From the NCBI GenBank assembly GCA_022457065.1, contig JAJGBQ010000007.1:62001-126000 (forward strand): a DNA stretch of 64,000 bases, written 5' to 3'. The notes under the pieces were generated by a model. That model did not search any database. It was given only the letters and a program-made list of their open reading frames with translations, and was not told where the DNA came from. Origin of the DNA: Curvularia sp. ZM96. Taxonomy: Eukaryota; Ascomycota; Dothideomycetes; Pleosporales; Pleosporaceae. Position 1 is the stretch's first letter, and each line of letters begins with the position of its first letter. This document shows positions 13,338 through 23,817 of the stretch, one piece after another. The translations under genes were made by a program, and so were the position numbers.

Positions 13338-13349
13338 CCACACAACGGC

Positions 13350-13485
13350 GCAATATTTCCTTCTCTGCAATATACAGTTCCTCTGCGATCGACCTGTTGC
13401 GATATATTGCCTATTGCGATATTGTAGTCTGTACCGATAGATACAGTTGTTGGCAATTGCTGTTGCGATATACCGGGGCAAAAAT
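13350..13485. repeat. 136-bp spacer between tandem LINEs, rich in TTGCGATAT repeats
   Basis: Sequence between the 5' end of copy A and the 3' end of copy B. TTGCGATAT occurs at 13397, 13414 and 13463 within it and at 13488 on its border, plus GCAATAT-type motifs near 13350-13375. The same 9-mer marks the outer 3' junction of copy A (7941) and lies at 18980 beyond copy B. It may be a target sequence or a small satellite. Confidence 0.55.
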
Positions 13486-13877
13486 TATTGCGATATACAC
13501 ACACACAATTTATTTACGCCCGGCGGCCGAGCCGAAAGGGCTACTAACGCTAGTCTAACTTTTACACTTCCTATGCTACGTCTCGGCCTCCTTAGCCCAT
13601 CTGTCTTCTTTGGTTCGCTTCTTCATGCAGCTTATCATCTAAGTCAAAGCCCTTACTCGATACCTTGGCACGCTTCTTCTCTATCTTCTATTATTCCTCA
13701 TCAGGTGCTCGTGGGTTAGTATTGCTAGTGGCAGACTGGCTTAGAGTTGGCTTCTCCAAGAGATTCTCTAAGTGTTCAACGTCCTATCTTCGGCGGCTGA
13801 AGCGCTGTCTACTGCTGGTTGCACAAGGCTGCTGATAGGTTCATGTTAGTATCTATAGTTTACCTAGTAGTTAGCTA

Positions 13878-16800
13878 TTAGTTTGCATCAAGTCTTCGTG
13901 TTGCTATTGCGAATCGTATCGTCGCTCGTACTGCGTCCATGTCTGGCGCCCATTTCGCGTCGTCTGTCACTGCTTTGCCGCCCAGGTAGAATGACATATT
14001 TCCTCTGTTTACCTGCGTACACTGCAGCATTTCTATCCGCTGTGTCGTCCATTTTCGGCAACGGAATAGAAAGTGCTCTACCGTCTCTGCTGCCTGTCCG
14101 CATTCGCATTGGTCTGTCGCTAATGCTTTGATTCGGTATCGATACGTGTTTAGCTGTGCCATGCCTGTTCTAAGCTGGGCAAGTACGCTGCTCTCTTTCC
14201 GCGAAAGCCCATCGTAGAGTTGTCGCGTGTGCTTTCTGGCAGTGCCGTGTCGATTCGTTTAGAGTATGCTCCCACGTCTACTGGGACCTTCTTAACTATG
14301 CCTTGCTTACGTGCTATGTTGTGCGTAGTTGATCGTATTCGAGGAAGCTGTGTCTGTGGCCTAGTGTTTGGTCTAGTTGCCGTCTTCGCCTCTCGCTTGG
14401 CGAGGCTTGCGAGCTCGCACTCTTCGCTTGCAGGTAACCATAGCACTGTTACCGTGCTACCGTCTCTTCTTAGTGTCTGTACGGTCTTGTAGAACTGGCT
14501 GATGTAACTTTGCCCGGACTGCTGGCGAGGTGTTCTAAGTGTGAGCACAGCAGCTTTGTTCCTTGTTATCAGTGCAATGTTGCGAAACTTTAGCTTTGGC
14601 AGCCTGCTCAGCGCCTCGGCCATTGCTGCCAGCTCTGCCGCATAAGGGTTCTGTTCCTCTCTCTTGCCCAAGGTGACGGAGAAAGATTGTTTTTCCCTGT
14701 TCTGTATGTTGCTCGCGCCTCCCATTCCGACTACTCCGTTCCGCGACGAGCTGCTTACGGCGATGCGTACCGCCCAGTTCCCCTCGAGTTTCTGTGCCGC
14801 GTTCTCGACTACGGTCTGCACTCTCTTCTCCCATGGTGCAAGGACGCATGGCCGGATCGTCTCCATCTGCTCCATTTCTATGTCCTTGAGCGCTTCTGCC
14901 ACCTGGAACAGCGGCGAGCGGTACTGTCTTCTGAACTTTCGCATCCGCGACGTGTTTCTTCGCAGTGGGTTCGTCTCAGGCAGCGCGTGGATGTCAGTCC
15001 ACAGCTTGACGGCCCGCTTCCAGAACCGCTCTTGTGCACTTGGGATGTGCGCCTCTGCCTCTGCTACCCACGTCGCTACCGTGAGAAACGTCCCTACGAT
15101 CGCTTGTGCGCCTATTCTTTGCACCCTGTTGATGGGTCTTACTAGCTTGTCTTTGCAGGCATGCATCCACACGTTCGACGCGTAGTCTACTGTCGGCGCG
15201 ACTGTCGCTGTAAATAGCTGTCGTGCCACTGTGGGTGAGAGCCCTCGCAGCCTCCTGAGCTCCAACACTGCTTCCAGTCCCTTCGCGGCTGCTCTTGCAA
15301 TGTGCTTGTGGTACTTCAGCCTGGCGTCCATAAGCACGCCGAGTATCTTGACGTGGTCTTTGGGCGATACGCTCTGCCCCTTAATGACGAAGGGCTCGGT
15401 GGCACTCTTGTACGCCTTGCGCGTAAAGTGGATAACGGCCGTCTTATCTGCTTCAAACGTCGCTCCGCTTCTCCGTTCCCAGTCTAGTGCGTCTTGGATA
15501 ATGGCGTTGATGCCCTCTCTATTGCTTTGCGCCGTCGGGCCTGTGACCCACGCAGTGAAGTCATCAACGAACGCGATCGCGCCTCCATACGTGTCGATAG
15601 GTCGCTGCACGAGATCGGCGTTGAAGAAGAGAAACAGAATTGGTGATAGCGGCGACCCTTGCGGCAGACCTGCTTGTGGGAGTTCTTGGACCTTAGAAGC
15701 CTGCCCGTTAACCAGAATTGAAGCTGTGCGCTCTGAGCAGAATGCCTCTATCCACCTCAGCAGCTTCTGTGGTATGCCTCGTGCTTTCATCCTCTGCAGC
15801 AGTCTTTCCTTACACACCCCGTTGTACGCCCCCTTGACATCGAAGCTAATCAGGCTGATTGTCCGGCGGCCTCGCCACGCGGTGTAAATCTGCTCTTGGA
15901 GCAGCACTAGTGCTTGTTCGGCTGATCGCTGCTTGCGCGCTCCGAAGTGGTTGGTGGGCAGAAGCCCGTGGGTCTCTACCATGTGCGAGATCCTCTCTGC
16001 CACCACCGACTCTAATACTTTGCCTAGCGTGGCCAACAGTGAGATCGGCCTCCATGCTTTTGCGACAGTGTAGTCTTCCTTGCCTGGCTTCTTGAGCGGT
16101 ATAATCCGGGCGTGCCTCCATTGGCTGGGCAACACTCCCTCCTCTAGCGACTGTCGGAATAGCGCAAGCACATGGTCTTTCACTACCGGCCAGACCTGCT
16201 TCCACACTACGACAGGCAGTCCGTCGTCTCCAGGTGCTTTCCATGACTTGGCGGCGTGCAACTGCCTTTCCACCTCTTCGAGCGTGATGGTCGGCATTGC
16301 CACGGGTGCTCTCTGTGGCCTGGCTCCCTCGTCGTCGATGCTGCTGGGAAGTGGAGGGAAGAAGGTGCTGAGCAGCTCCTCAGCTTGTTCTTCATAGTCG
16401 CTCGTAGTCGTACCGTCCGTTCTGCGAAGCGCTGGGACTGTCCCGAACGCCTCGTTGCCCGCCTTCAAGTACTTGGCCGCGTTCCAGATGTTGTCATTGT
16501 CCGCCAGGAAGTCGTCCCAGTGTTTTCTCTTCTGCTGTCGAATGGCATCATGGTACTGCTTCGATGCTCCTTTTGCCGTCTCCTCTAGGTCCGACCTGGC
16601 AACACCTGACCGTCTCGCGGCTCTCGCTTGGTTCCTCCAGTGCGTGTAGATGCGGCGTAGCTGTGTCAGATCCTGCGTCCACCACCTCTTCGCGTATGGT
16701 GACGGCTTAGCCCTAGGTGTTAGTGCGTGCACCGCCTCCAGCACCGCCGCCATCAGTCTATCGGTCCTCTGCTGCGTCGTGCCCGCTGGTGGGGTCCCGC

Positions 16801-17608
16801 CGAGCGTTCTAGCGATCCTGTCGTTGATTGCTTTCCACGGTGCGTTCTTGAGCAGAAGCCGCTCTTGCTGCTGCGGTACTGGCACGGAGCTGTCGAAGAT
16901 CGTCTCGATCATTCGGTGGTCGGAGCCGTGCTCGGTGTCATGAGCAGCGCATCTTAGCACTGTGTCTGCCAGCTCTTTGGACGCTAACACCAGGTCGATT
17001 GTCGTCTCGTAGCCTCCGCACTGCCATGTCTTGGTGCCGCGCGGGAGCAGGCTGCTGAGCGCGTGTTCTGTCATCAGATCGATGATCGGGTCTGCCTCGC
17101 CCTGTCTGACCAGCGTCACGTCCTCTCCTCCCCACAGCTGGTCATGCTGATTAAAGTCGCCAGCCAGCACTACGTCTACTACTGTGCCGGCCCTTCGTCT
17201 CGTCTCCGTGATTACTTTGTACATCTTATTGCATGCGTCTTGTAGCGCTTGCCGGTCTCCTCCTGGTATGTACACTGACACCACCAACACCCGACGCTCG
17301 TGTAGCCGGATAATCGCTGCTGTCAAGTCCGGCGACTCTACCCGCACCTGTTCCGCCTCTATCTCTCTGTTCACCCACAACATGCTCCGTATCGGCCATC
17401 TTCCTTCTCGCCAGGTCGATGGCACCATCTTGGTCCACTTGTGGTGGAGCATGGGCGTCGTCAGCAGCCGACCCTGGATCCTCCGTGCATGTGGCTCCTG
17501 GATAGCTACCACCGACACGTCTTGCAACTCTTCGTCGTTCATCAAGCTATCATGTACTTCGCCCTGCTTTCTCACATTAAGCTGGATCATGCGAAATGCT
17601 CTATTCAT
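13878..17608 (-). CDS. LINE copy B ORF2, endonuclease/reverse transcriptase/RNase H, with a -1 frame change near its end
   Basis: The frame is open from 17608 to 14150 (1152 residues). An APE-type endonuclease (QEPHARRI, GDFNQHD, GSDHRMI) comes first, then reverse transcriptase with LPQGSPLSPILFLFFNADL and the catalytic FVDDF, then RNase H. At about 14235 the conserved reading moves to the -1 frame: the other frame reads KHTRQLYDGLSRKESS and LAQLRTG, then the CxC..HFLFRC zinc finger, ending at 13878. The original run was probably one G longer (CCAGGAAAG giving LPGK). Copy A has the identical break. It may be an inherited mutation or a programmed frameshift. Confidence 0.85.
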
Positions 17609-18881
17609 GTTGAGGTGGGTATAGCATCCGACAGTTTCTGCTAAACGACTCGTGCGGTCCTCCGCACAGCACGCACTTCATCACTGCTTCGCTGCAGCTC
17701 TTGTGGTGGTGGCCATCTTTCGCGCATCTCCCGCATCTCTGCGCCTTTCGACACTGATACGCTTTGTGGCCGAGCTCCTGGCAGTTGTAGCACTGCCCTG
17801 GCCGTGGTCGCTGCTCAAATGCGCTTGTTGTGCCGGACTCTCCGCCCGCGTGGAAGAAGCCTTCTGCGATGAGCCTCCTTGCGTCACTTTTCTTAGTCAC
17901 GTACACCACCATAGATCCGTACGCCTTCGGGATGTCTCTCTTGCTAAGCCAGGCAATCTTGGCGACTGTCGTTCCATTCTCCTCGCCAAAAGCTTCTGCT
18001 GCTCCCGCTCTAATCTCATTTTTCTCGTCCAACACTGCTGTTCTCTTAACATTGTCAATCTTGACTGGGTAGAGTTCATCGCGCAGCACGCGCGAGCCTG
18101 CGCCAATCTTCTCTGCTGCTCTCTTGACTAGCTGGTGCTCGTCTTCGTCTCTGCACGTGATCCTGATCCGGCTCTGGGTCGCGTGGTCGACGGTGACTGC
18201 CCAGCATCGCCAGTTTTCTCGGTTCTCCATTGTGCGCATCTCTTTTTCCACGGCTGCTCTGACCGCTCCTGCTGACAATCTGCCATTTTCGCCATCTGCC
18301 CTAGAAATGTCCACCGTGACGCTGGGCACGTCGATAGAGACGAGGTTAGTTCTGATAGTGTGCTGCTGGCTTGCTAGCGGCGCGGCTGTGGCGTTTAGTC
18401 CTGCGGGTGCGCCTGTGGACGCTACCTCGGCCCAGGTACGCGTACCAGCTGTTGCTGCCACGAGGTCATCGACGCGTGTCTTTAGCTCAACAATCTCATC
18501 AATAAGTTTCGCGTTATGGTCGATAATCGCTTGCTGGTTCTTTCTGATCTCTCTAGTCTCGCGTTCGAGGTTCTGGATTGTTTCATTCTGCTGCTGGATG
18601 ATCTTGGTTAACGCGGTAAGTAGGTCTTTGTTGGTGGCGGTGCTCTTCCTGGCTTGACGGATAGGTTGGCTGCTGTCGATCTGGATGGTATCGGAGTCGT
18701 CGGCTGATAGGTCTAGCTGTAGCGGTCGCCTGCGGTAGTGTTCGTTTTGCTCGGTGGTGTTCCTTGCGCGTCTCTTCAGTGGTGCTAGTAGCTCGGCTGG
18801 CAGGGATGTCGCTTCGCGGTCGCGGTCGCGTTCGGGGGTCGAGATGGCCATCTCTCTCACGCGTCCAGATCGCAAACTCAT
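17601..18881 (-). CDS. LINE copy B ORF1, gag-like RNA-binding protein
   Basis: An uninterrupted 426-residue frame from the ATG at 18881. The N-terminal third is basic and rich in Arg, followed by a coiled-coil-like stretch containing QQQNETIQNLERETREIRKN. The C-terminus carries three Cys-His zinc knuckles: CYNCQELGHKAYQC, CGRCAKDGHHHKSC and CVLCGGPHESFSRNC. Such ORF1 proteins bind the element RNA. The stop overlaps the ORF2 start as ATGAATAG, an 8-base overlap that suits reinitiation of translation. An alternative in-frame start lies further upstream (18959) but is outside the region shared with copy A. Confidence 0.88.
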   Translation of the reverse strand: MSLRSGRVREMAISTPERDRDREATSLPAELLAPLKRRARNTTEQNEHYRRRPLQLDLSADDSDTIQIDSSQPIRQARKSTATNKDLLTALTKIIQQQNETIQNLERETREIRKNQQAIIDHNAKLIDEIVELKTRVDDLVAATAGTRTWAEVASTGAPAGLNATAAPLASQQHTIRTNLVSIDVPSVTVDISRADGENGRLSAGAVRAAVEKEMRTMENRENWRCWAVTVDHATQSRIRITCRDEDEHQLVKRAAEKIGAGSRVLRDELYPVKIDNVKRTAVLDEKNEIRAGAAEAFGEENGTTVAKIAWLSKRDIPKAYGSMVVYVTKKSDARRLIAEGFFHAGGESGTTSAFEQRPRPGQCYNCQELGHKAYQCRKAQRCGRCAKDGHHHKSCSEAVMKCVLCGGPHESFSRNCRMLYPPQHE

Positions 18882-18893
18882 CCACACAACGGC

Positions 18894-20674
18894 CGATGGA
18901 TGCTCTTCTGGGCAGGTTACAGTCGTTAGCGATTCGATGTCGGGACAGCTGCGGCACAATGGTCAGTAGACATACAGTCTTGCGATATACAGTCCTATAC
19001 AAAATTGGTGTCGCTCTAAATGTTTTCTTGCGCACATATCCCGACCTTACCTGGTTTGTGCTAACGCGAAAACAAGCGTTAGTCAATGCACGCGATCGCG
19101 CCACCTTGACAATCAAAGAAGCCCATGCAATGATTGATGAATTAAGTAAAAGCTTCCGACAGAAGGTTCTTACCAAAACACACAATATGTGCTTTGGAGA
19201 TTCAGAATAGAAAGTATAATAGGCTAGAACCTTTTCCTCCTTTACCCTCTTCGATAAACTTAGTACTGTTTTCACAGCCCGATTGCTGCTCAGAAACTAC
19301 CTTATCCGCCTAACCTGAGTATACCTATGCAGATAGCATGGCAGCCTAGAGCCTATCTCTACAGGATACGATATGACCACTTAGTATTGCTTAGTATAGC
19401 TCCTTAAGTAGAGTGAACAGAACTAGAGTAGTCAGCGACAATAGTACGTGTCACCTACCTGCATAGAGATTCAGGTTGAAAGATATATCGAAACTCTATG
19501 CAATGCCAGATAGTAGAATATGTTAATTAGGTGAGTCTAGTCTTGTCACGTTATGACGGATTGATTGTGTAGCAAGTCGTGACCAGGTTGGCGGGGTTGT
19601 GCAGCTTACTGATCCGCACAAACTACTTACTAATCCTGCACGTCAAGACTTATTAGGATCATGTTGCAAAGTTTTACCCGAGGTGTCTCCAAAGAACACG
19701 CAAAATTAGACCTTTGACATACTTTCAGCTGGCTTGCCATGTACTTAGCGCCGACCTAGCGGCTCAACACAGTCTAACTTACCCGCGAGCTATTTTTAGT
19801 CAAGGAATGTTCCCTTTTCCGTGCATCCTGTGCAGAAGGGGGAAGATAAGTGGATGCTCAAGCCATGATTAACATACCAGGGCCATATGTGATTGGTGTC
19901 TCTAGACACGAGGTCAGTCGCGCAAGGCCGACTACTTTAAGTAGTGGACCTGCCAAGGCTAGCTAAGAAGCTTACTCAGAAGCAAAGATTTTAGCACTTG
20001 CAGCTAATATACCCTGTAAGACTACTCTTGCTCAAGGGGGCCGTCCGGCAATGATATCGTCAGGGTCAAACATAGACTCCTGCAAGCCGGCACAGCTTAC
20101 CTCAAAGAGCGAATTCCTGCTAGATTCATTGTCATATGTGAATTGTACAACGCGAAAAAATGACTTTTAATTTTATCCAACCCAACGAGTGTGTTGGACG
20201 GCAACTCAATCGACATTGCAGAGTCATCCAAGACCCCAGGCCAGGTTCTGTGAAAGCACAAATTACTAATGCTTAAAAATAACTCATCAGTAACACTAGA
20301 AGTCTGCACTTTACCTCTTATACGGGTGGGTATGTGACGATCCCTAGCAACAGCAGTGGGTCGTATGCATAACACAGGCCGCTTCGCAGTCTGAGACTAC
20401 ACAGTAAGACCTAGCATTGATTCTCGAATACTTCCACCTTTCAGCTTCTACAAATGAAGTAACTGATAAATGATGTTACATTGCTAATGCATCCTTGTGA
20501 ACTGCATGTACAACCCCGATGACTACAATGTGTGAAGAGAGCACTAGGGTATAAAATTTCGTCTCTCTTTGAAACACCTAGTATCGAGAACTACAAATTT
20601 CAGTATTCCTCTTCTAACTCTTTTGGCCGCCAAACCTAGCATATACGCGCTTTGAATTTGCAATAACGAACACA
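18894..20674. other. AT-rich gene-poor flank upstream of LINE B
   Basis: No gene recognised. A plus-strand frame of about 65 codons (19003-19210) looks weakly coding but matches no family I know and could be a relic of another element. TTGCGATAT occurs at 18980. From about 19280 the sequence is AT-rich with short degenerate frames, as in RIP-affected repeats. Confidence 0.45.
20550..20557 (+). promoter_or_regulatory. TATA box of the small secreted protein gene
   Basis: TATAAAAT lies 118-125 bases before the ATG at 20675, followed by a pyrimidine-rich leader (CTCTCTTTG, CTTCTAACTC), a typical layout for an expressed fungal gene. Confidence 0.5.
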
Positions 20675-21053
20675 ATGCAGTTCCTCTACGCTCTGGTTCC
20701 CCTTCTTCCTCTGGCTGCCGCGAACGGCCGAATTCACTTCAATGCATTCGACCACATCAATTGCCAAGGTTTCGAGGAGACTTATGACCTCAACCCCGCC
20801 ACAGTGAAGGGCAACTTTCCAGGTAAGACAAGATATTCATCAAGTATCCCAAGGATCTAACAGGTTGCAAGGACCCCGAGGAGCTATTCAGATTTTGCAA
20901 ACATCCCCAGGATGTCACCTGACGCTTTACACTGGCTACAACCAGTCGCCTAATGATGGCAGTAAACTTAGGATCCCTACCGATAGCGCCAACTGCTACT
21001 TCAATGGGAATGGTTTTGAGAAATACTACAGCTTTGGATACTACTGCCCGTAA
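20675..21053 (+). CDS. small secreted cysteine-containing protein, candidate effector
   Basis: Two exons (20675-20822, 20872-21053) joined across a 49-nt intron give 109 residues. An acceptor eight bases earlier would cause early termination, so GCAAG at 20867-20871 was taken. The N-terminus MQFLYALVPLLPLAAA is a classical signal peptide, with cleavage likely just after it. The mature part has four cysteines (NCQG, SPGC, SANCYF and a YYC end), enough for two disulfides, and phrases such as HFNAFDHINCQG and CHLTLYTGYN that recall compact beta-sandwich small secreted proteins. No known family is certain. It stands alone in an AT-rich, repeat-worn stretch, a setting where plant-pathogen effectors often lie. 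Secretion is well supported; the role is inference. Confidence 0.75.
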
Positions 21054-23817
21054 ATTATGGTATAATGAACGGGTGAGGTTGTTAGGTAGGAGAAGCAGTA
21101 TCGCTTGGGCCCTCTCTGCTTGGTAGATTAGGCTTTTGTTAAGTGGGAAGGTAGATAAGCAGAAGCCAATGTTATGATAATTGATCATTATTAACATTGA
21201 GGTTATCAATTCTAACCTAACTGTGCATTAAAGTGTTTCGAATAACTCCTCTCTACGAATTGAAGTAAAGGCTGATAGTCCTAATAGTGAACTGCTCCAA
21301 AACAATCGCGCGTAGCCTTACACTAAGCAGACTCAACGTATCTACTGTTGCAAAAGGTAGGTGCAGTGAATTTCCAGTTAAAAAGGTGAGATGCTGGATC
21401 ACCCTCACAATACGTTGAGCTGACCGTGCATGCGCCAGAATGTTTCAGGTTGTCCTATAATCCACCGCAAATCCTTGGAATTTCGTTTATATTCCTAACC
21501 CATATATCATAAGTAACTGCGACGTTAGAACTAAATAATAATTAGAAGATACTTAGCTGATAAAGAAGAAAAAATACTAACTAATCGGTCTTTATGCACT
21601 GAGCATCTTGTAGCGCCATAGCTGCTGGGCGGAAAGCTAGTACAGCAACACTAAAACAGAGTAGATTCTTTCCAAGCATTACGTAGTAGACTATATGTCT
21701 AGAATTAGTAATAGGAGGTTTATAAAGATAGGTTAAAAAGTAAGTACAGACTTCCTCTAGATTTTAATGAATACGGTCTGAAGGCCTCTATTTATATATA
21801 TTCGTTTTGCGGATTCTATATTGTAGCATGATAGAGAATTGGGTTCAAAGGATCAAGGGGCGACCCGCAATCAGATAGTCGAATAGTAATCGCAAGTAGT
21901 GAATTAAGTGAAGAAGGTGTCTCTACACTAAAAGGAAATCACTATATGTACTAACAGTCTGGTTACTACTACACCACAGTAGATAAAGAGTTAAGAGCTC
22001 AGTTTATGATGTTTTTCTTCGTGCCTTCCTTCGCATCTTCCGTCAGGCCTTCTATCCTGTCTTCGTTCGACCTACGATCAGGCATTCTAGACTGTGTAAA
22101 GTAGTGAGATAAGTGGGGAACTAATAAGAGCTGTACCAAAACCCTACCGGATATAACGGGAGTTAGACGATATACCGTGCAGTTTTGCTGGCAGTAACTA
22201 GAAGCATGAAGGTTGGCAGTTGATACCAGTTTTCATTTTTTTCTTAAATAGCATCCTAGTTCCTCATTTAAATCAATATTTACTTTCTTATGAGAAATTG
22301 CGTTCTATTAGAAATTAGTATAGACTAATTTGTAACCTCTAGTAGGATATCAAGGAGCATACGTAGATGCGTTTTTGCAATTGGTTATGCCCTCTCTAAT
22401 CAGAACACGCACGAGTACATGATAAGACCAAATAACATGCGCAGAGCTTTTGCAAACTTGCCGTGGTATGAACAGATGATCGAGCCCCTGTAGTAGGGCC
22501 CGCTGCTGGAGTTATTGAACCAAGGGGACGTGCGATAGGTACCCCACAAGCGAGCTTGACGAAATTGAAAAGCACTTAGCACTACAAAAGCATTTTATGG
22601 TGAGTGTTACTGATAAATGTAGTCTTCTGTGTGGAATGTTGATCAGAATAACATAAAACTTGAGTGATAGGTGTTGAATTCAGTTGTGTAGCAATACCGT
22701 GCAAGTTTTACCCTGTTGAAGATTCCCCGCATTAGATTATGGTGCCAAAATGCAACAGCGGTCTCGGCTAGTGTTGTGCTGTGCTGTTATGACAAATAAA
22801 CTGAAGAAGTAGTCCCGGATTTTATTCCAGATGTTACAATTAGAATCATGAATAGTTACTACAGAAGCTTGATTTAAAAAATATTCTAACGTCAGCCTTC
22901 TTTTCAAGATCCAAAGGCTGATACAATTGAATATTCTCGCGCATAGACTAATTCTCAAGTACTAATGCTATAATATCCTTATCTCTAATATACATAGCAC
23001 TCATTGGAGGCAACATCGCTAGTTCTGGTAAGGCGTGTGCTACAGGCTCTCTCTGTGGGAAGAGTTTGAAGAATAGTCTAGGACCTTAGAAGTGCGATAG
23101 AGCCGTGATGTATTTTCTTTCAAAGAAAGGAACCTCCTGATCATAATCCAAGACGCCGCCCTTATCCAAAGATCTACTCTTTGAGCAAACGGCACAGACT
23201 CTAATATCGGTTGCTCTACTTTGTATCAGTAGGAAGGCTTCAAGGTGACTGGACCGGCGCTATCTTTTCTGCCGTGTGCCGACATTTCTTTACGAGCAGA
23301 GCAAAGCCATGGCTCCCATAACCAAGCAGCAAGCCGACCGCGTCTTGCCATAGGTAAAGGATTCAGGCTGCGATCTAGCCGGCAGCAAAAGGTAGTGGCC
23401 TCCTTGGTTATGCATACTGTGCTGTCACGTCTGAGCGGGAGTCTCTGTACCGTTTCAGCTTATCGGGTGGTGAAGAAGAGTACGATTTTCGAAATGAATG
23501 CTCCTTGACAGAATGTGACCAGTGTATCGTTTCTACGGTCGGTGGCGACTAGGCATCGCGTATTCTGGAGGTTTTTGTTATGTGTGTGTCTCTCTTTCCA
23601 AGATGTAGATGGCATAATACACGAATGCAACACATCGACGAGACCCAAATTCGTGCAGCTACGTTAGAAGGCCTAGCGGAGTGAGTAGAGCTTGAGGGAG
23701 ACGCACGACATGTACACTAACTGGACAACACAGATAAGTAGTTTGGACGTGACTAATACATGCACAACCCAACATGATAAGTCAAGATGAATTCCTTTTT
23801 CCATTGTTGTTCCTGTC
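21054..23817. other. 2.8 kb of AT-rich sequence without a supported gene
   Basis: Many stops in all frames and TA-rich words suggest old, mutated repeats. A 87-codon plus frame at 23245-23508 is Arg/Ser-rich and unassigned. No terminal repeats were recognised by eye. Confidence 0.5.

Larger units (their letters stand above)
7939..13349 (-). mobile_element. Tad-type LINE retrotransposon, copy A (decayed by RIP-like mutation)
   Basis: A 5.41-kb element reading on the minus strand, aligned by eye with copy B at 13486-18893. Identity starts at 13349, twelve bases before the ORF1 ATG, and ends at 7939. It has ORF1 (zinc knuckles), ORF2 (endonuclease, reverse transcriptase, RNase H, terminal zinc finger) and about 390 bases of 3' UTR. 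The 3' end is not poly(A): it is a short TG-repeat tail ending TATATCGCAATA. Order of domains and the RNase H fit the Tad1 clade of fungal LINEs. Six stop codons, all CAG to TAG or CAA to TAA relative to copy B, interrupt its frames. Confidence 0.9.
13486..18893 (-). mobile_element. Tad-type LINE retrotransposon, copy B (nearly intact)
   Basis: A 5.41-kb element in the same orientation as copy A and directly upstream of it. The 5' end, inferred from where identity with copy A stops, is 12 bases before the ORF1 ATG. ORF1 is open, and ORF2 is open from the endonuclease through RNase H; the only defect is the -1 shift before the terminal zinc finger that copy A also has. The 3' tail is a TG repeat. 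No clear target-site duplication could be found by eye. It may be recent and potentially mobile, or supplied in trans. Confidence 0.9.

Noticed and set aside
13486..18893. Target-site duplication around LINE copy B
   Set aside because: No convincing direct repeat was found at 13486 and 18893; the TTGCGATAT words are reported separately instead.
23245..23508. 87-codon plus-strand frame in the AT-rich region
   Set aside because: Basic, low-complexity composition and no recognisable domain; could be a worn repeat.
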